Origin: CAZAQS01 sp964486825
GTDB taxonomy: Bacteria > Chloroflexota > Anaerolineae > Anaerolineales > UBA4823
Direction: 5' to 3'
DNA: 15,777 nt
NCBI GenBank assembly: GCA_964486825.1
Contig: CAZAQS010000103.1
Location: forward strand, 1 to 15,777
The notes below the pieces were generated by a model. That model did not search any database. It had not been told where the DNA came from and was given only the letters and a program-made list of their open reading frames with translations. Made by a program: the position numbers and the translations under genes. The stretch's first letter is position 1, and the number at the start of each line of letters is the position of its first letter. This document shows positions 15,710 through 15,777 of this stretch, in pieces.

Positions 15710-15777
15710 GCGGGAGTTGTTAAGTGGTAAGGCAACGGCTTCCCAAGCCGTTATTCGTGGGTTGGGATAACAAGACC
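15710..15777 (+). tRNA. tRNA-Gly(CCC), 3' part missing or disrupted
   Basis: The 5' acceptor strand GCGGGAG (15710-15716) is followed by a D arm with the AGTGGTAA loop and by a perfect 5-bp anticodon stem, ACGGC (15735-15739) with GCCGT (15747-15751). The loop is TTCCCAA, with anticodon CCC at 15742-15744. The T-arm begins GTGGG TT (15757-15763), but then reads GGGATAACAAGACC instead of the expected loop bases, the CCCAC return strand and CTCCCGC. No acceptor 3' strand is present. The gene is therefore either cut by a misassembled contig end or truly truncated. The presence of a promoter supports a real gene whose 3' end is wrong here. Confidence 0.65.

Noticed and set aside
1..15777. CRISPR array, insertion sequence, rRNA or toxin-antitoxin pair
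   Set aside because: No regularly spaced repeats, transposase motifs, rRNA stretches or small two-gene cassettes were seen on either strand.

Overview
The window looks like part of a bacterial metagenome-type assembly: it carries a 10-base N scaffold gap at 4491-4500 and breaks inside a tRNA gene at its right edge. A Chloroflexota (Anaerolineae-like) host is my best guess. It rests on the overall gene mix: a large GT-C-like membrane protein with a lipid-attachment-like signal, secreted proteins built of 'QNT' repeats, and a LuxR-type HTH joined through a membrane segment to a Kelch propeller. No phylogenetic marker is present to prove it.

Left and centre (1-11043, all + strand): seven genes with overlaps or gaps of 1-9 bases form one operon for making and exporting a surface polysaccharide. 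In order they are: a partial GT-C-like polytopic membrane protein; a seven-TM protein fused to a heparinase II/III-like lyase module (interrupted by the N gap); two GT4 glycosyltransferases; a Wzx/PST-type flippase; a polysaccharide pyruvyltransferase; and a third GT4 glycosyltransferase with a clean EX7E motif. Glycosyltransferases would assemble a lipid-linked repeat unit, the pyruvyltransferase would add acidic ketals, the flippase would move it across the membrane, and the large membrane proteins would act on the outer face. No initiating sugar-phosphate transferase or recognisable Wzy polymerase is visible, so the cluster probably continues to the left.

Middle (11015-13361): a small lipoprotein on the - strand overlaps the operon's last gene tail to tail. 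A divergent 327-base intergenic region contains a promoter for each side, an inverted repeat bracketing the lipoprotein promoter, and a perfect 18-bp palindrome. On the + side is a secreted protein of four tandem beta-type repeats, with a perfect -10 box, a full Shine-Dalgarno sequence and a strong intrinsic terminator, so probably an abundant exported product.

Right (13502-15777): a TylF-like SAM-dependent O-methyltransferase (+) faces a - strand gene encoding a membrane-tethered one-component regulator (N-terminal GerE/LuxR HTH, one TM helix, Pro/Thr-rich linker, six Kelch repeats outside). That regulator has a well-formed promoter whose predicted +1 falls on its ATG, implying a leaderless mRNA. 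Divergent from it lies a tRNA-Gly(CCC) with its own promoter, but its 3' part does not match a tRNA after the first two T-loop bases.

The regulator with an external propeller, beside a surface-glycan operon and secreted proteins, is the most interesting candidate system here. Any functional link between them is inference.
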